The notes beneath the pieces were generated by a model. It saw only the letters and a list, made by a program, of their open reading frames with translations, had not been told where the DNA came from and ran no database searches. From Eubacterium sp. AF36-5BH (lineage in GTDB: Bacteria; Bacillota; Clostridia; Lachnospirales; Lachnospiraceae), in the NCBI RefSeq assembly GCF_003460505.1, contig NZ_QTVG01000006.1, positions 62,001 through 126,000 on the forward strand: a stretch of DNA of 64,000 bases. The letters are read 5' to 3'. Each line of letters begins with the position of its first letter. Position 1 is the first letter of the stretch. This document shows, one piece after another, positions 28,844-37,627 of this stretch. Position numbers and translations under genes: made by a program.

Positions 28844-29254
28844 ATGAAGACAGTCAGAGTTGTTGCAGCGGTAATAAAATCTACAAACGAAAACAAAGAA
28901 CCAATTATATTTGCAACACAGCGTGGATATGGTGATTTTAAAGGTGGCTGGGAATTTCCCGGTGGAAAAATAGAAGAAGGAGAAACATCGGAGCAGGCAT
29001 TAAAACGTGAAATAATGGAAGAACTTGATACAGAAATATCCGTAGGAGAACTGATTGATACTATTGAATATGATTATCCACAGTTTCACCTGTCAATGGA
29101 TTGCTTTTGGTGTGAAATTGTAAGTGGCAATCTTGTATTAAAGGAACATGAGGCTGCAAGATGGCTGACAAAGAAACAGTTGAATGACGTTAAGTGGCTG
29201 CCGGCCGATGTTACGTTAATTGAAAAGATTGGAAAAGAAATAAATTTAATTTAG
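28844..29254 (+). CDS. NUDIX hydrolase (MutT-like NTP pyrophosphohydrolase)
   Basis: 136 residues, starting 22 bases after the helicase stop with AAGGAGATA. The Nudix box is intact: GKIEEGETSEQALKREIMEE fits GX5EX7REUXEE. The upstream GYGDFKGGWEFPGG is typical of MutT/CTP pyrophosphohydrolases. In DUF3427 helicase loci a NUDIX gene at this position is common from what I recall; a nucleotide-cleansing or signal-degrading role is inferred. Confidence 0.88.
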   Translation: MKTVRVVAAVIKSTNENKEPIIFATQRGYGDFKGGWEFPGGKIEEGETSEQALKREIMEELDTEISVGELIDTIEYDYPQFHLSMDCFWCEIVSGNLVLKEHEAARWLTKKQLNDVKWLPADVTLIEKIGKEINLI

Positions 29255-29285
29255 TCATTTGGATATGAAATGACTAAATTAAATT
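29243..29285 (+). terminator. Hairpin terminator after the NUDIX gene
   Basis: AATTTAATTTAGTCATTT pairs with AAATGACTAAATTAAATT across a 6-8 base loop and includes the stop codon of the NUDIX gene. It separates the helicase operon from the MazG operon. Confidence 0.65.
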
Positions 29286-29431
29286 AAAAATGACGTAATT
29301 AAATGAGAGACATATAGTTATGTAGAAATTGTTAATTCATGAAATTGCTAACAAATTTAGTTAAAGATGGAGAAATGCTATGAAGCAATGTAAATAGGCT
29401 ATGCAGTTTGATATTAATAAGGAGTGGATAA

Positions 29432-29764
29432 ATGACAAGTGAGACAATTAATCAAATTTTAAAATTTAGAGATGATAGAGATTGGAAGCAATTTCATAAT
29501 CCAAAAGATTTGGCAATATCAATTTCGCTGGAGGCAGCAGAATTACTTGAAGTTTTTCAGTGGAGTGGTTCGGATACATCAAATGAAAATAAGCAGGAAA
29601 AAATAAAAGAAGAACTGGCGGATGTGCTTAATTATTGTGTGCTTATGGCAGATGCATGTGGATTGGATATTGACGAAATAGTCCAGAAAAAAATAAAAAT
29701 TAATGAAAAGAAATACCCGGTAAGTAAGTCAAAAGGAAAAAGTGATAAATACGATAAGTTATAA
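29432..29764 (+). CDS. MazG-like nucleotide pyrophosphohydrolase
   Basis: 110 residues with AAGGAGTGG upstream. An all-alpha MazG/dUTPase-like fold with the metal-binding pattern EAAELLEVFQW followed by KEELADVLNYC (ExxE ... ExxD). The family hydrolyses (d)NTPs. It is separated by 15 bases from the GIY-YIG/helicase gene, so the two are an operon; nucleotide depletion or signalling beside a nucleic-acid enzyme suggests defence, by inference. Confidence 0.88.
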   Translation: MTSETINQILKFRDDRDWKQFHNPKDLAISISLEAAELLEVFQWSGSDTSNENKQEKIKEELADVLNYCVLMADACGLDIDEIVQKKIKINEKKYPVSKSKGKSDKYDKL

Positions 29765-29779
29765 GTGGGAGAGAAAAAT

Positions 29780-31579
29780 ATGCCTATTATAAATGAGATT
29801 AAACATTTTGATTTTAATGAGAGCGGACTTTCACAATTGAAAGTGCACGATAAAGGAGTTAATTGGCCGGTGGTTTACCTTATACATGATGAGGACAATC
29901 TTTACATTGGTGAAACTACAAGTGCCGCAGTAAGAATGAGTCAACATCTAAAAAATGACGAAAAGAAAAATTTAAAAGGTATAGAAATTATCTTTGATGG
30001 CAGATATAACAAATCTGTTATTTTAGATTATGAACAAAGGCTTATAAAATACTGTTCTGTAGATGGTAGATTTAAAAAAATTATTAATAAGAATAAAGGT
30101 CAGCAAGCTATTCACGATTATTATCAAAGAGAACAATATCGTAGTCAATTCAGAATTCTATGGAAGGAATTGCTTAACAAGAATCTTGCCAAAAACTCTT
30201 TAGATATTATTGAAAACGAAAATATTTTTAAGTTTTCTCCATACAATGCGTTAACAGGGGAACAAAATGAAGTAAGCATATCTATAATAAATGATATTGT
30301 GGATACATTTGAGAATGATAATAAATGTGTTAGCTTAATCAATGGATGCGCAGGAACAGGAAAGACAGTTCTGGCTATTAGTATTATTAATTCAATAGTA
30401 AATGCAATAAACATAGACGACAGTTTATTGGACAGTAAAGTGGAGAATTTCGAAGATGACATAGATGAAAATAAAAGAAGTGCGTTGCTAAGATTAAAAA
30501 AACATATTTCAGTAAATAGAGGTGGGAAACCGTTTAAAGTAGGTTTTGTTTTTCCAATGCCGGGAATACGTGCCACTGTTAAAAAGGTATTTAGAGATTG
30601 TGGAAATGGATTGGTTGGACAAATGGTTATTGGACCTACTGATGTTGTAAAAGACCAATATGATATTTTGTTTGTTGATGAATCCCATCGTTTGTCTAAA
30701 AGAAAAAATCTAACCGGATATAAGTCTTTTGATGACACATGTAGAAAACTGGGATTGGAGCCTAATAGTGCAAATCAATTGGATTGGATAATAAATTCAG
30801 CAAAGCATGTTGTTTTATTTTATGATCAAACTCAAACTGTTAAATCATCAGACTTATCCCATGGTGAGTATAAGGAAACTTTGGAAAAATATAAGTACAA
30901 AATTCATCAACACAAACTAAAAACACAAATGCGCTGTGAAGGAGGAGATACATATCTTCAATACATAAAAGATGTGATGTCCTGTTTGCGTAAAAAACGT
31001 GAAAAAATAGAAAATTATGATTTCTTTATTTTTGATAATGTAAATACCCTTGTTGAGTCTATTCGTAAGAAGGATGATGAGATGGGATTGTGTAAAACTG
31101 TTGCAGGTTTTTCCTGGGAATGGAAAACTAAACCTAACAATAAGCCTAAAGATGATATGGAATATTACAATACATTAGTTCAAAATGGAGAATATGACAT
31201 ATTAATTGATGGAAATCATTATATTTGGAATTTGACAAATGATTCATGGGTAACCAGACAGGACTCTCACAATACTATTGGATGCATTCATACCACTCAG
31301 GGATATGATATGAACTATGTTGGTGTTATATTTGGAAAAGAGATTGATTATGATTTTGATACGAAATCAATTGTAGTGAATTTGGATGAGTATAAAGATT
31401 CAAAAGTAAAAGCAGGTACAGATGAGAATACTCTGAAAAAATTGATTATGAATACATATACAACTATATTAGCAAGAGGAATAAAAGGGTGTTATGTGTA
31501 TGCATGCAATCCTAATATGCAAAAATATTTAAAGGAATATATTTTTCCGGCTAATGACATTACAATGAATAATAAATAA
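29780..31579 (+). CDS. GIY-YIG nuclease fused to Schlafen-type (DUF2075) helicase
   Basis: 599 residues from the ATG at 29780 after GGGAGAG; an upstream GTG frame is less likely. Residues about 25-110 form a GIY-YIG-like nuclease domain (WPVVYLIHDEDNLYIGET, then an AVRMSQHL helix). From about 160 a DUF2075/Schlafen group 3 helicase follows: Walker A GCAGTGKT, Walker B ILFVDESHRLSK, YDQTQTV, QMRCEGGDTYL, and IGCIHTTQGYDMNYVGVIFG near the end. This fusion is known in bacterial accessory loci. Coupled to the MazG-like gene; a nucleic-acid-sensing defence effector is the best guess. Confidence 0.82.
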   Translation: MPIINEIKHFDFNESGLSQLKVHDKGVNWPVVYLIHDEDNLYIGETTSAAVRMSQHLKNDEKKNLKGIEIIFDGRYNKSVILDYEQRLIKYCSVDGRFKKIINKNKGQQAIHDYYQREQYRSQFRILWKELLNKNLAKNSLDIIENENIFKFSPYNALTGEQNEVSISIINDIVDTFENDNKCVSLINGCAGTGKTVLAISIINSIVNAINIDDSLLDSKVENFEDDIDENKRSALLRLKKHISVNRGGKPFKVGFVFPMPGIRATVKKVFRDCGNGLVGQMVIGPTDVVKDQYDILFVDESHRLSKRKNLTGYKSFDDTCRKLGLEPNSANQLDWIINSAKHVVLFYDQTQTVKSSDLSHGEYKETLEKYKYKIHQHKLKTQMRCEGGDTYLQYIKDVMSCLRKKREKIENYDFFIFDNVNTLVESIRKKDDEMGLCKTVAGFSWEWKTKPNNKPKDDMEYYNTLVQNGEYDILIDGNHYIWNLTNDSWVTRQDSHNTIGCIHTTQGYDMNYVGVIFGKEIDYDFDTKSIVVNLDEYKDSKVKAGTDENTLKKLIMNTYTTILARGIKGCYVYACNPNMQKYLKEYIFPANDITMNNK

Positions 31580-31596
31580 TTTTGAAAGAGGAAGAC

Positions 31597-32067
31597 ATGA
31601 AATATAGTATAAAAACAAAAATGACAAAGGAAGAGTGCATAGAATATACAAAAGACATTTTGCCTAAATCAGGATGGCTGAAAAAATCCAAGTATCTTGG
31701 TTATGTTAATAATAAAGGATTCAAAATAACAGTGAACCCAAGTACAAACCGCTATTACAAACAAAATTCTTTTAAATCGGTAAATGTTGGAAAATTTGAA
31801 GAACATGATAGTGGTGTGATTATTCGAGTAAAACAAAGACAGTCCATAGCAGTGAGCATATTTTCAACAATTATATGCATATTTGCGCTATTTATCATTG
31901 GAATTATGAGTTTGGAAATTGTATATGGAGAAGATTATTCGCTTATTCCATGTCTACTTATTCCTATAGTAATATTGATAGTTGTAATTATAAGTTGTGT
32001 TTATGGGTTTAAGAATTGTGCTACAAAAGATATGGAAGAAATAAAGAAAATGTATTCTAAATTATAA
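31597..32067 (+). CDS. Hypothetical two-helix membrane protein
   Basis: 156 residues from the ATG at 31597 after GAAAGAGGAAG. The first 85 residues are basic and soluble (MKYSIKTKMTKEECIEYTKD), followed by two membrane helices around 88-110 and 118-140 and a short charged tail. It follows the helicase gene by 17 bases in the same operon and has its own terminator. Function unknown. Confidence 0.65.
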   Translation: MKYSIKTKMTKEECIEYTKDILPKSGWLKKSKYLGYVNNKGFKITVNPSTNRYYKQNSFKSVNVGKFEEHDSGVIIRVKQRQSIAVSIFSTIICIFALFIIGIMSLEIVYGEDYSLIPCLLIPIVILIVVIISCVYGFKNCATKDMEEIKKMYSKL

Positions 32068-32092
32068 ATGTGACATAAAATTAGTCACATTT
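32066..32092 (+). terminator. Terminator of the MazG/helicase operon
   Basis: AAATGTGAC pairs with GTCACATTT over a 9-base loop, overlapping the stop codon region of the small membrane protein gene. Confidence 0.6.
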
Positions 32093-32217
32093 ACAAAAAT
32101 AAAGGCAAAAAAACATAAAATAAAAATTTCAAACAATACAATTATTGCCGATATTATTTAATAGTAATTATTTGGATTCATAATGAAAATGAACAGAATA
32201 AAACAAGTGCATTTTGT

Positions 32218-32313
32218 CTAAAATATATTTAAAATATAAATTGGCCGAGAAGTGCTTGTTATTTTATGATAATTCGGCTAAAATATATTCAGATTAGAAA
32301 TTAGCCGAAAAGA
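32218..32313. repeat. 60-base-period direct repeat in front of the DUF4143 gene
   Basis: Two copies of about 40 bases (32221-32260 and 32281-32320) align exactly 60 bases apart with about 75 percent identity. The second copy is bounded by a perfect inverted repeat TTCGGCTAA (32273-32281) and TTAGCCGAA (32301-32309), just before the ribosome site of the ATPase gene, so a repressor site is possible. Confidence 0.5.
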
Positions 32314-32323
32314 GGTTTTGTAT

Positions 32324-33547
32324 ATGAGTTATATAAAAAGAAATCTGGAGAATGTGGTAAATCAGGTTACAAAGGAATACCCGGTGGTTCTTGTTACAGG
32401 ACCTAGACAGGTGGGTAAGACTACAATGTTGCAGAAGTTAATGGAAGGAACAGAAAGGGGATATGTTACCCTGGATGATTTGAATGAAAGGGCTCTTGCT
32501 AAGTCTGACCCGGAATTATTCCTGCAATTGCACAAGCCTCCTGTATTAATTGATGAAGTTCAGTATGCGCCGGAATTATTTGCTTATATTAAAATGAATG
32601 TGGATAAAAATCATGAACCAGGGGCTTTTTGGTTGACTGGCTCACAGATATTTAAACTGATGGGAGGAGTACAGGAGTCACTGGCAGGCAGAGTGGCAGT
32701 GCTTTCTCTTACTTCTCTATCACAGGCAGAAATAGCAGGCGCTGATATGGAGCCATTTACCATAGAGATGGAAGCATTGGTTACAAGAAAGGCAGGCAGA
32801 ACAGAAATTGATGCAAGAGGAATTTTCGAACGTATTTATAAAGGTTCCATGCCTGCTATTGTAAGTGGTGTGAACAGCAACAGCCAGATTTTTTACAGCA
32901 GTTATTTGTCTACTTATATTGAGCGTGACGTTAAAGAATTGTCGGATGCTATTGATTCACTTAAATTTCTTCGATTTATTACTGCGGTGGCTGCAAGATG
33001 TGGTCAAATGGTTAATATAGCAGAAATTGCAAGAGATGCGGATATTAATCAAACACAGGCAAAGAATTGGCTGGGGATTTTGGAAACTCTGGGAATTATT
33101 TTTTACTTACATCCGTATTCCAACAATCTGCTAAAGCGTCTTGTAAAAACTTCAAAGTTGTATTTTTACGATACGGGATTGGTTTGTTACTTGACAAAGT
33201 GGAGCAGTGCTGAAACATTAGAAAGCGGAGCTATGAATGGTGCAATTTTAGAAAATTACGTGGTTGCAGAAATTAGGAAAACGTACCTGAACTGTGGAAA
33301 GGAACCATATATGTATTATTACCGCGACAAGGATGCCAAAGAAATTGATATTGTATTGGAACATGATGGAATATTAAATCCAATTGAAATTAAGAAAACC
33401 TCAAATCCGGGAACAGAATTGACAAAGATATTTAGGTTGCTTGATAAGGCATCAACACCATGCTCTAAAGGAGCGGTTATTTGTATGAAGCCTGCACTTG
33501 GTGCAATTGATAGGGATAACTATATCATACCGGTCTGGATGATATAA
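32324..33547 (+). CDS. AAA ATPase with DUF4143 domain
   Basis: 407 residues from the ATG at 32324. N-terminal AAA domain with Walker A GPRQVGKT and Walker B PVLIDEVQYAP, sensor segment FWLTGSQIF, then the DUF4143 domain (YLSTYIERDVKEL around 200) and a C-terminal region EIDIVLEHDGILNPIEIKK that looks like a PD-(D/E)xK nuclease core. These proteins are common in gut Firmicutes and Bacteroidetes; physiological role is not known. Monocistronic, possibly controlled by the inverted repeat upstream. Confidence 0.85.
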   Translation: MSYIKRNLENVVNQVTKEYPVVLVTGPRQVGKTTMLQKLMEGTERGYVTLDDLNERALAKSDPELFLQLHKPPVLIDEVQYAPELFAYIKMNVDKNHEPGAFWLTGSQIFKLMGGVQESLAGRVAVLSLTSLSQAEIAGADMEPFTIEMEALVTRKAGRTEIDARGIFERIYKGSMPAIVSGVNSNSQIFYSSYLSTYIERDVKELSDAIDSLKFLRFITAVAARCGQMVNIAEIARDADINQTQAKNWLGILETLGIIFYLHPYSNNLLKRLVKTSKLYFYDTGLVCYLTKWSSAETLESGAMNGAILENYVVAEIRKTYLNCGKEPYMYYYRDKDAKEIDIVLEHDGILNPIEIKKTSNPGTELTKIFRLLDKASTPCSKGAVICMKPALGAIDRDNYIIPVWMI

Positions 33548-33614
33548 GGAAATTCTGATAAACCAACGCAAAACTCGGTAAGACAGGGCATCTCAGAACA
33601 GGAGAAATTTAACA

Positions 33615-33653
33615 ATGATAAAAATACTTTTTATCTGCCACGGCAGTGTTTAA
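33615..33653 (+). pseudogene. 5' stub of a low-molecular-weight phosphatase gene
   Basis: MIKILFICHGSV followed by a stop. About 40 bases (33611-33650) match, with a handful of differences, the start of the intact LMW phosphatase gene at 42690. The rest of the gene is absent. It lies just outside the left edge of the integrase island. Confidence 0.6.
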
Positions 33654-34100
33654 TGGATGCTGTGAAAGCCTAGGCTTTAAAGGATTTTTTGATGATTGAC
33701 GAATAATTTACACCTTATTTATACCTTTGGAAGACCGGATCGGAATAATAGAGAAATAAAGAAATAGATAAATATAACAGGAAGCAATTTTGTCATATTG
33801 GAAATAATTAAAATTTGCTGAACCGTGTTGATTTTATTGATTGAGTATAATAAAAGTAAGAACAGAAACTTCCATGTTTGAAGCGGTTACCAGAATTGAC
33901 AAAGAAATGCAAGTTAGCCAATCCGGTAGTCCAGCATATTTTTTCATTGTCACCCGACGTTTTTACAAAACATATACTTATTCCGCTTGATGCGTCATTC
34001 TTGTTCTGAAAACAGGAACAGAATCCTTACAGCGACTGTAAGTGTTATTTATTGTGCTTCTGTGCTATCATTTACCCAGAAATGGATAGGAGGCATTCAC
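33654..34100. other. Non-coding left edge of the integrase island
   Basis: No gene seen. It contains the candidate left attachment sequence TACACCTTATTT at 33709-33720, similar to 42556-42567, and then the upstream region of the ABC transporter operon. A TATAAT box at about 33847 is present without a clear -35 partner. Confidence 0.4.
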
Positions 34101-34868
34101 ATGAAACCAATTTTGAATATTGAAAATCTTACCAAAGTCTATGGGACGTTGCCAAACCAGACGAGAGCACTGAACGGAATCACTTTTCAGGTCATGCCGG
34201 GAGAGTTTCTCGGTATTATGGGAAGCAGTGGTTCCGGCAAATCCACGCTTCTCAACTGTATTGCAACTGTGATTCAGCCTACAGGTGGAAGCATTCAGGT
34301 GGAGGGAGATACTCTGCAATCCCTCAAGGAAAAGGCTCTTGCCGAGTACCGTGGCAAAAAAGTTGGTTATCTATTCCAGAACTTTGAATTGCTGGACAAC
34401 CTGACTGGCAGGGAAAATATCCTGCTCCCGACTTCCTTGCATGGGGTAGCCGAAACAGAAAGCAGCCAGCGGCTGAAGCAGTTGGCTGACTATCTGGAAA
34501 TTTCTGATGTTCTGGATAAGTTTCCGTCCAAGATGTCCGGTGGCCAGCGTCAGCGTGTTGCGGCAGCAAGGGCTCTGATCTTACATCCCCAAATGATCCT
34601 TGCCGATGAACCGACGGGTGCGCTGGATTCTAAGAACGCAAGAAGTCTTATGGAGAAGCTGTCCGGCCTGAATCGTGACGAACAAGCTACGATCCTGATG
34701 GTAACCCATGATTCCAATGCCGCCAGCTTCTGTAAGCGCATCCTGTTCATCCAGGATGGCGTGATCTTTCATGAGCTTCGGCGTGGAGACGAAAGCCAGC
34801 AGGAGTTCTACGGGCACATCCTGAAGGTGATGGCGCAACTGGGAGGGGGCAGCGCAAATGTTCTCTAA
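34101..34868 (+). CDS. BceA-type ABC transporter ATPase
   Basis: 255 residues from the ATG at 34101, preceded by ATAGGAGG; upstream in-frame sequence lacks a ribosome site. Walker A GSSGSGKST, Q-loop YLFQNFELLDN, signature MSGGQRQR and Walker B MILADEPTGALD, then H-loop VTHD. Similarity is to the MacB/BceA class that pairs with a 10-helix FtsX permease. It overlaps the permease gene by 11 bases. Likely removes peptide antibiotics from their lipid target and feeds flux to the sensor kinase. Confidence 0.92.
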   Translation: MKPILNIENLTKVYGTLPNQTRALNGITFQVMPGEFLGIMGSSGSGKSTLLNCIATVIQPTGGSIQVEGDTLQSLKEKALAEYRGKKVGYLFQNFELLDNLTGRENILLPTSLHGVAETESSQRLKQLADYLEISDVLDKFPSKMSGGQRQRVAAARALILHPQMILADEPTGALDSKNARSLMEKLSGLNRDEQATILMVTHDSNAASFCKRILFIQDGVIFHELRRGDESQQEFYGHILKVMAQLGGGSANVL

Positions 34869-36930
34869 TCTCATTCTTCGGAACAGTCGCCGCAGCCGAA
34901 AGGAAAACGGTCTGTTTTTCAGCTCCCTGGTGATTTCTATTGTTGCATTTTACATGATTCTTTCCATCTCCACTCAAGATGTGATGCTCTTTTTGCAGAA
35001 AATGGAGAGTGACGCAGTTGACAAACTCCTGCTTCTGATTCCTGCGTTTTATGGGATGACCCTCGGTATTCTGTTCTTTTTGATCTATTTTGCCTGCAAG
35101 TATCAGTTCGAGCGCAGACGGCATGAGTTTGGTGTTTATCTAATGTTGGGGATGCGTAGAAGTAAACTGTTTGGTATGCTTCTGGCGGAAGATTTCCTGA
35201 CCAGTATTCTTGCCATGCTCATAGGATTACCTGTGGCTGTGGTGCTTTCAGAAATTGTCAGTCTTGTCACCGCCAAGCTGGCAGGCATGGGGATCATCGG
35301 TCATCAGTTTTCTTTATCCTGGTTTGCGATTGAATGGACGCTGGCAGGATTTCTGGCAATTAAGCTGACGGCACTTCTGATTTTGAGTGGACGAATCAGC
35401 CGCCAGGAGATCGGTACTTTGCTATCCCAGCCAACGAACCGCCCCAAAAAGCAAATGCCATCTGTTATCTATGGACTGGCTGCTATATGCGGAAGTGTGA
35501 TGTTGGCAGTGGCTTACTACATGGCGATTCAGGGAATTGCATGGACAAAGGTAAGTATGATGGGACTGACTTTGCTGTTGGGCATAGTTGGTACGATGCT
35601 GCTTTTCTATGGGATGCGTGCACTGATTGCTTTGATTGTTAAGAAAGGAAAAGGAAATAAGCAGCTTCATGTATTTACCTTCCGGCAGATTCAGGAGAAT
35701 GTCATTCATCAGTCAAACTCCATGGCCATCAGCTCCCTGCTGATTCTGGCGGCGCTGTGTTGTTTTGGTGCGGGCGTAGGAATTGCAGGAACGAATAACC
35801 TGTCTTCTGGCCATGTAATCGACTATACTTTTGAAGATCATACTGCAGAAGATTCATCGCAGGTTCTTCCGAATATAAAGGCAGTCCTGAAAGAAAACAG
35901 TTTGGAAAATCAATTTTCAGAGCTTTTTGAAATGAGGGTTGGGCGTATTCGCACCACAGAAGATTATGATAATGCCTACAGCATGGACGCTGTTATGGAC
36001 TCTCTTCGGAGCCTGCCCCAGTCGGAAGACCGGGATGTCCTTCTGAACAATCTTGGTTATGCCACATACCCATATTTGATTTGTTTATCGGACTATAATC
36101 GTTTGTTGGAATTGTCCGGCAATCCGGCTCTCCAATTAGGCGAAAAGGAGGCCGCTGTCTATATTGATACAGAGTTTACTACGGTAAGCCGTACCGCAAT
36201 GCTGAACCAAGTATTGGCCGGGCATCCCAAGGTGGAACTGGATGGTAGTCCGATTCATCTTACAGGAGAGGTTCAGTCTGTGAATTTGGTCACGGACCGT
36301 TCTATAACCTTGTCCTTTGCATTGATTCTTCCGGATGAAGCATTTCTATATTATAGTCAGGGAATGTATGATACCTATGTCAATGCGGTGCTCAGTGAGC
36401 AAGCTCTGAATGGAAATAGCCTTATGACTGCATATTTGGATTTGAACGAGAAGCTGGACGAAACTGACATTGAATATGAAAGCTATCTTCAGAATATGGG
36501 TCGTCAGCTTTTCTACACCATAGCATCCAGTTATATTACCCTCTATCTTGCGATTGTTTTCCTGGTAGTTGCCAACACCATCGTGGGTGTTCAGTTCCTG
36601 ATGAGTCAGCAGAAAACCGGGCGCAGATACCAGACTCTGATCCGCCTGGGAGCTACTTACGAAACCCTTTGCCAGTCTGCTGGAAAGCAAATTACCTGGT
36701 TTATGGGACTTCCTGTATTGGTTGCGGCTGTCAGCAGTTTGTTTGGAGTCAGGGCGTTATTTACAGGGATACTCTCGTCCCGAACCCGTGGGACAGTGGC
36801 TGAAATGATGTTTGTATCTGCTGCTATGATTTTGCTGCTTTGCGTGATAGAATATATTTATATGAGAGTGGTCAAGCGCTCCAGTGATCGGTATTTGCTG
36901 ACACTGATGCAGCCACAGAGAGAAGAATAA
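34858..36930 (+). CDS. BceB-type FtsX-like permease
   Basis: 690 residues, about ten membrane helices: one near the N-terminus, several between 55 and 300, and three at the end (about 555-680). A large extracellular region of about 210 residues lies between helices near 320 and 530. This is the layout of BceB/VraG permeases that bind peptide antibiotics such as bacitracin or lantibiotics. It ends 19 bases before the response regulator start. Substrate cannot be read from sequence. Confidence 0.9.
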   Translation: MFSNLILRNSRRSRKENGLFFSSLVISIVAFYMILSISTQDVMLFLQKMESDAVDKLLLLIPAFYGMTLGILFFLIYFACKYQFERRRHEFGVYLMLGMRRSKLFGMLLAEDFLTSILAMLIGLPVAVVLSEIVSLVTAKLAGMGIIGHQFSLSWFAIEWTLAGFLAIKLTALLILSGRISRQEIGTLLSQPTNRPKKQMPSVIYGLAAICGSVMLAVAYYMAIQGIAWTKVSMMGLTLLLGIVGTMLLFYGMRALIALIVKKGKGNKQLHVFTFRQIQENVIHQSNSMAISSLLILAALCCFGAGVGIAGTNNLSSGHVIDYTFEDHTAEDSSQVLPNIKAVLKENSLENQFSELFEMRVGRIRTTEDYDNAYSMDAVMDSLRSLPQSEDRDVLLNNLGYATYPYLICLSDYNRLLELSGNPALQLGEKEAAVYIDTEFTTVSRTAMLNQVLAGHPKVELDGSPIHLTGEVQSVNLVTDRSITLSFALILPDEAFLYYSQGMYDTYVNAVLSEQALNGNSLMTAYLDLNEKLDETDIEYESYLQNMGRQLFYTIASSYITLYLAIVFLVVANTIVGVQFLMSQQKTGRRYQTLIRLGATYETLCQSAGKQITWFMGLPVLVAAVSSLFGVRALFTGILSSRTRGTVAEMMFVSAAMILLLCVIEYIYMRVVKRSSDRYLLTLMQPQREE

Positions 36931-36949
36931 TTTGGAAGGAGGTGCTGCC

Positions 36950-37627
36950 GTGAAAAGAATTGCTGTTGTGGAAGATGAAGTCTATATGCGGGAAGAACTC
37001 TGCAATATGCTTCAAAAGGACGGGTATCTTGCGGAGGCAATCACCGAGTTGGAAGATGCCGCTCGGCTCCTGGCAGCCCTCCGTCCTGACCTTGTGATCT
37101 TAGACCTGAATTTGCCGGAGATCAGTGGCTTTCAAATCTGCCAGGAACTAAAGAATAAAACCGCTATCCCCGTCCTGATACTGACTTCCAGAGATCAGGT
37201 AAAGGATGAACTGCAAGCGTTCCACTTGGGTGCTGATGAATATTTGACGAAGCCGTGCAGAAAAGATCGACTTCTTGCCAGGGTATCCAATATCCTCAAA
37301 AGGTATGAAGGCCGTACCAATCTCATAGAGGGACCAGATTTCCTGTTAGACCAGCAGACCTACACGCTTTATATTCATAATACCTCTGTCGTGCTTCCAA
37401 AAAATCAGGGAAAACTGTTGGTTGCTCTTTTGTCCGGCGGCGATGCTCTGGTCACGACGGAGCAACTTTGCATAGCACTATGGGGAACCACGGAATACAT
37501 AGACGAAAATGCCTTGCAGGTTAATCTGACCAGGCTGAAAAAGACGATGTCCGGTCTTGAGATGAAGCAGCGAATCGTTGCGGTTCGTGGGATGGGCTAT
37601 CGTCTGGAAACGGGGGTGGCTCCATGA
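36950..37627 (+). CDS. BceR-like OmpR-family response regulator
   Basis: 225 residues from the GTG at 36950 following GGAAGGAGG. Receiver domain: KRIAVVEDE (acidic pair), phospho-acceptor Asp in LVILDLNLPE, Thr in LTSRDQ, Lys in YLTKPCRKD. C-terminal winged helix with GTTEYIDENALQVNLTRLKK and the RGMGYRLE end. It overlaps the kinase gene by 4 bases. In BceRS systems the regulator activates its own transporter operon. Confidence 0.92.
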   Translation: MKRIAVVEDEVYMREELCNMLQKDGYLAEAITELEDAARLLAALRPDLVILDLNLPEISGFQICQELKNKTAIPVLILTSRDQVKDELQAFHLGADEYLTKPCRKDRLLARVSNILKRYEGRTNLIEGPDFLLDQQTYTLYIHNTSVVLPKNQGKLLVALLSGGDALVTTEQLCIALWGTTEYIDENALQVNLTRLKKTMSGLEMKQRIVAVRGMGYRLETGVAP

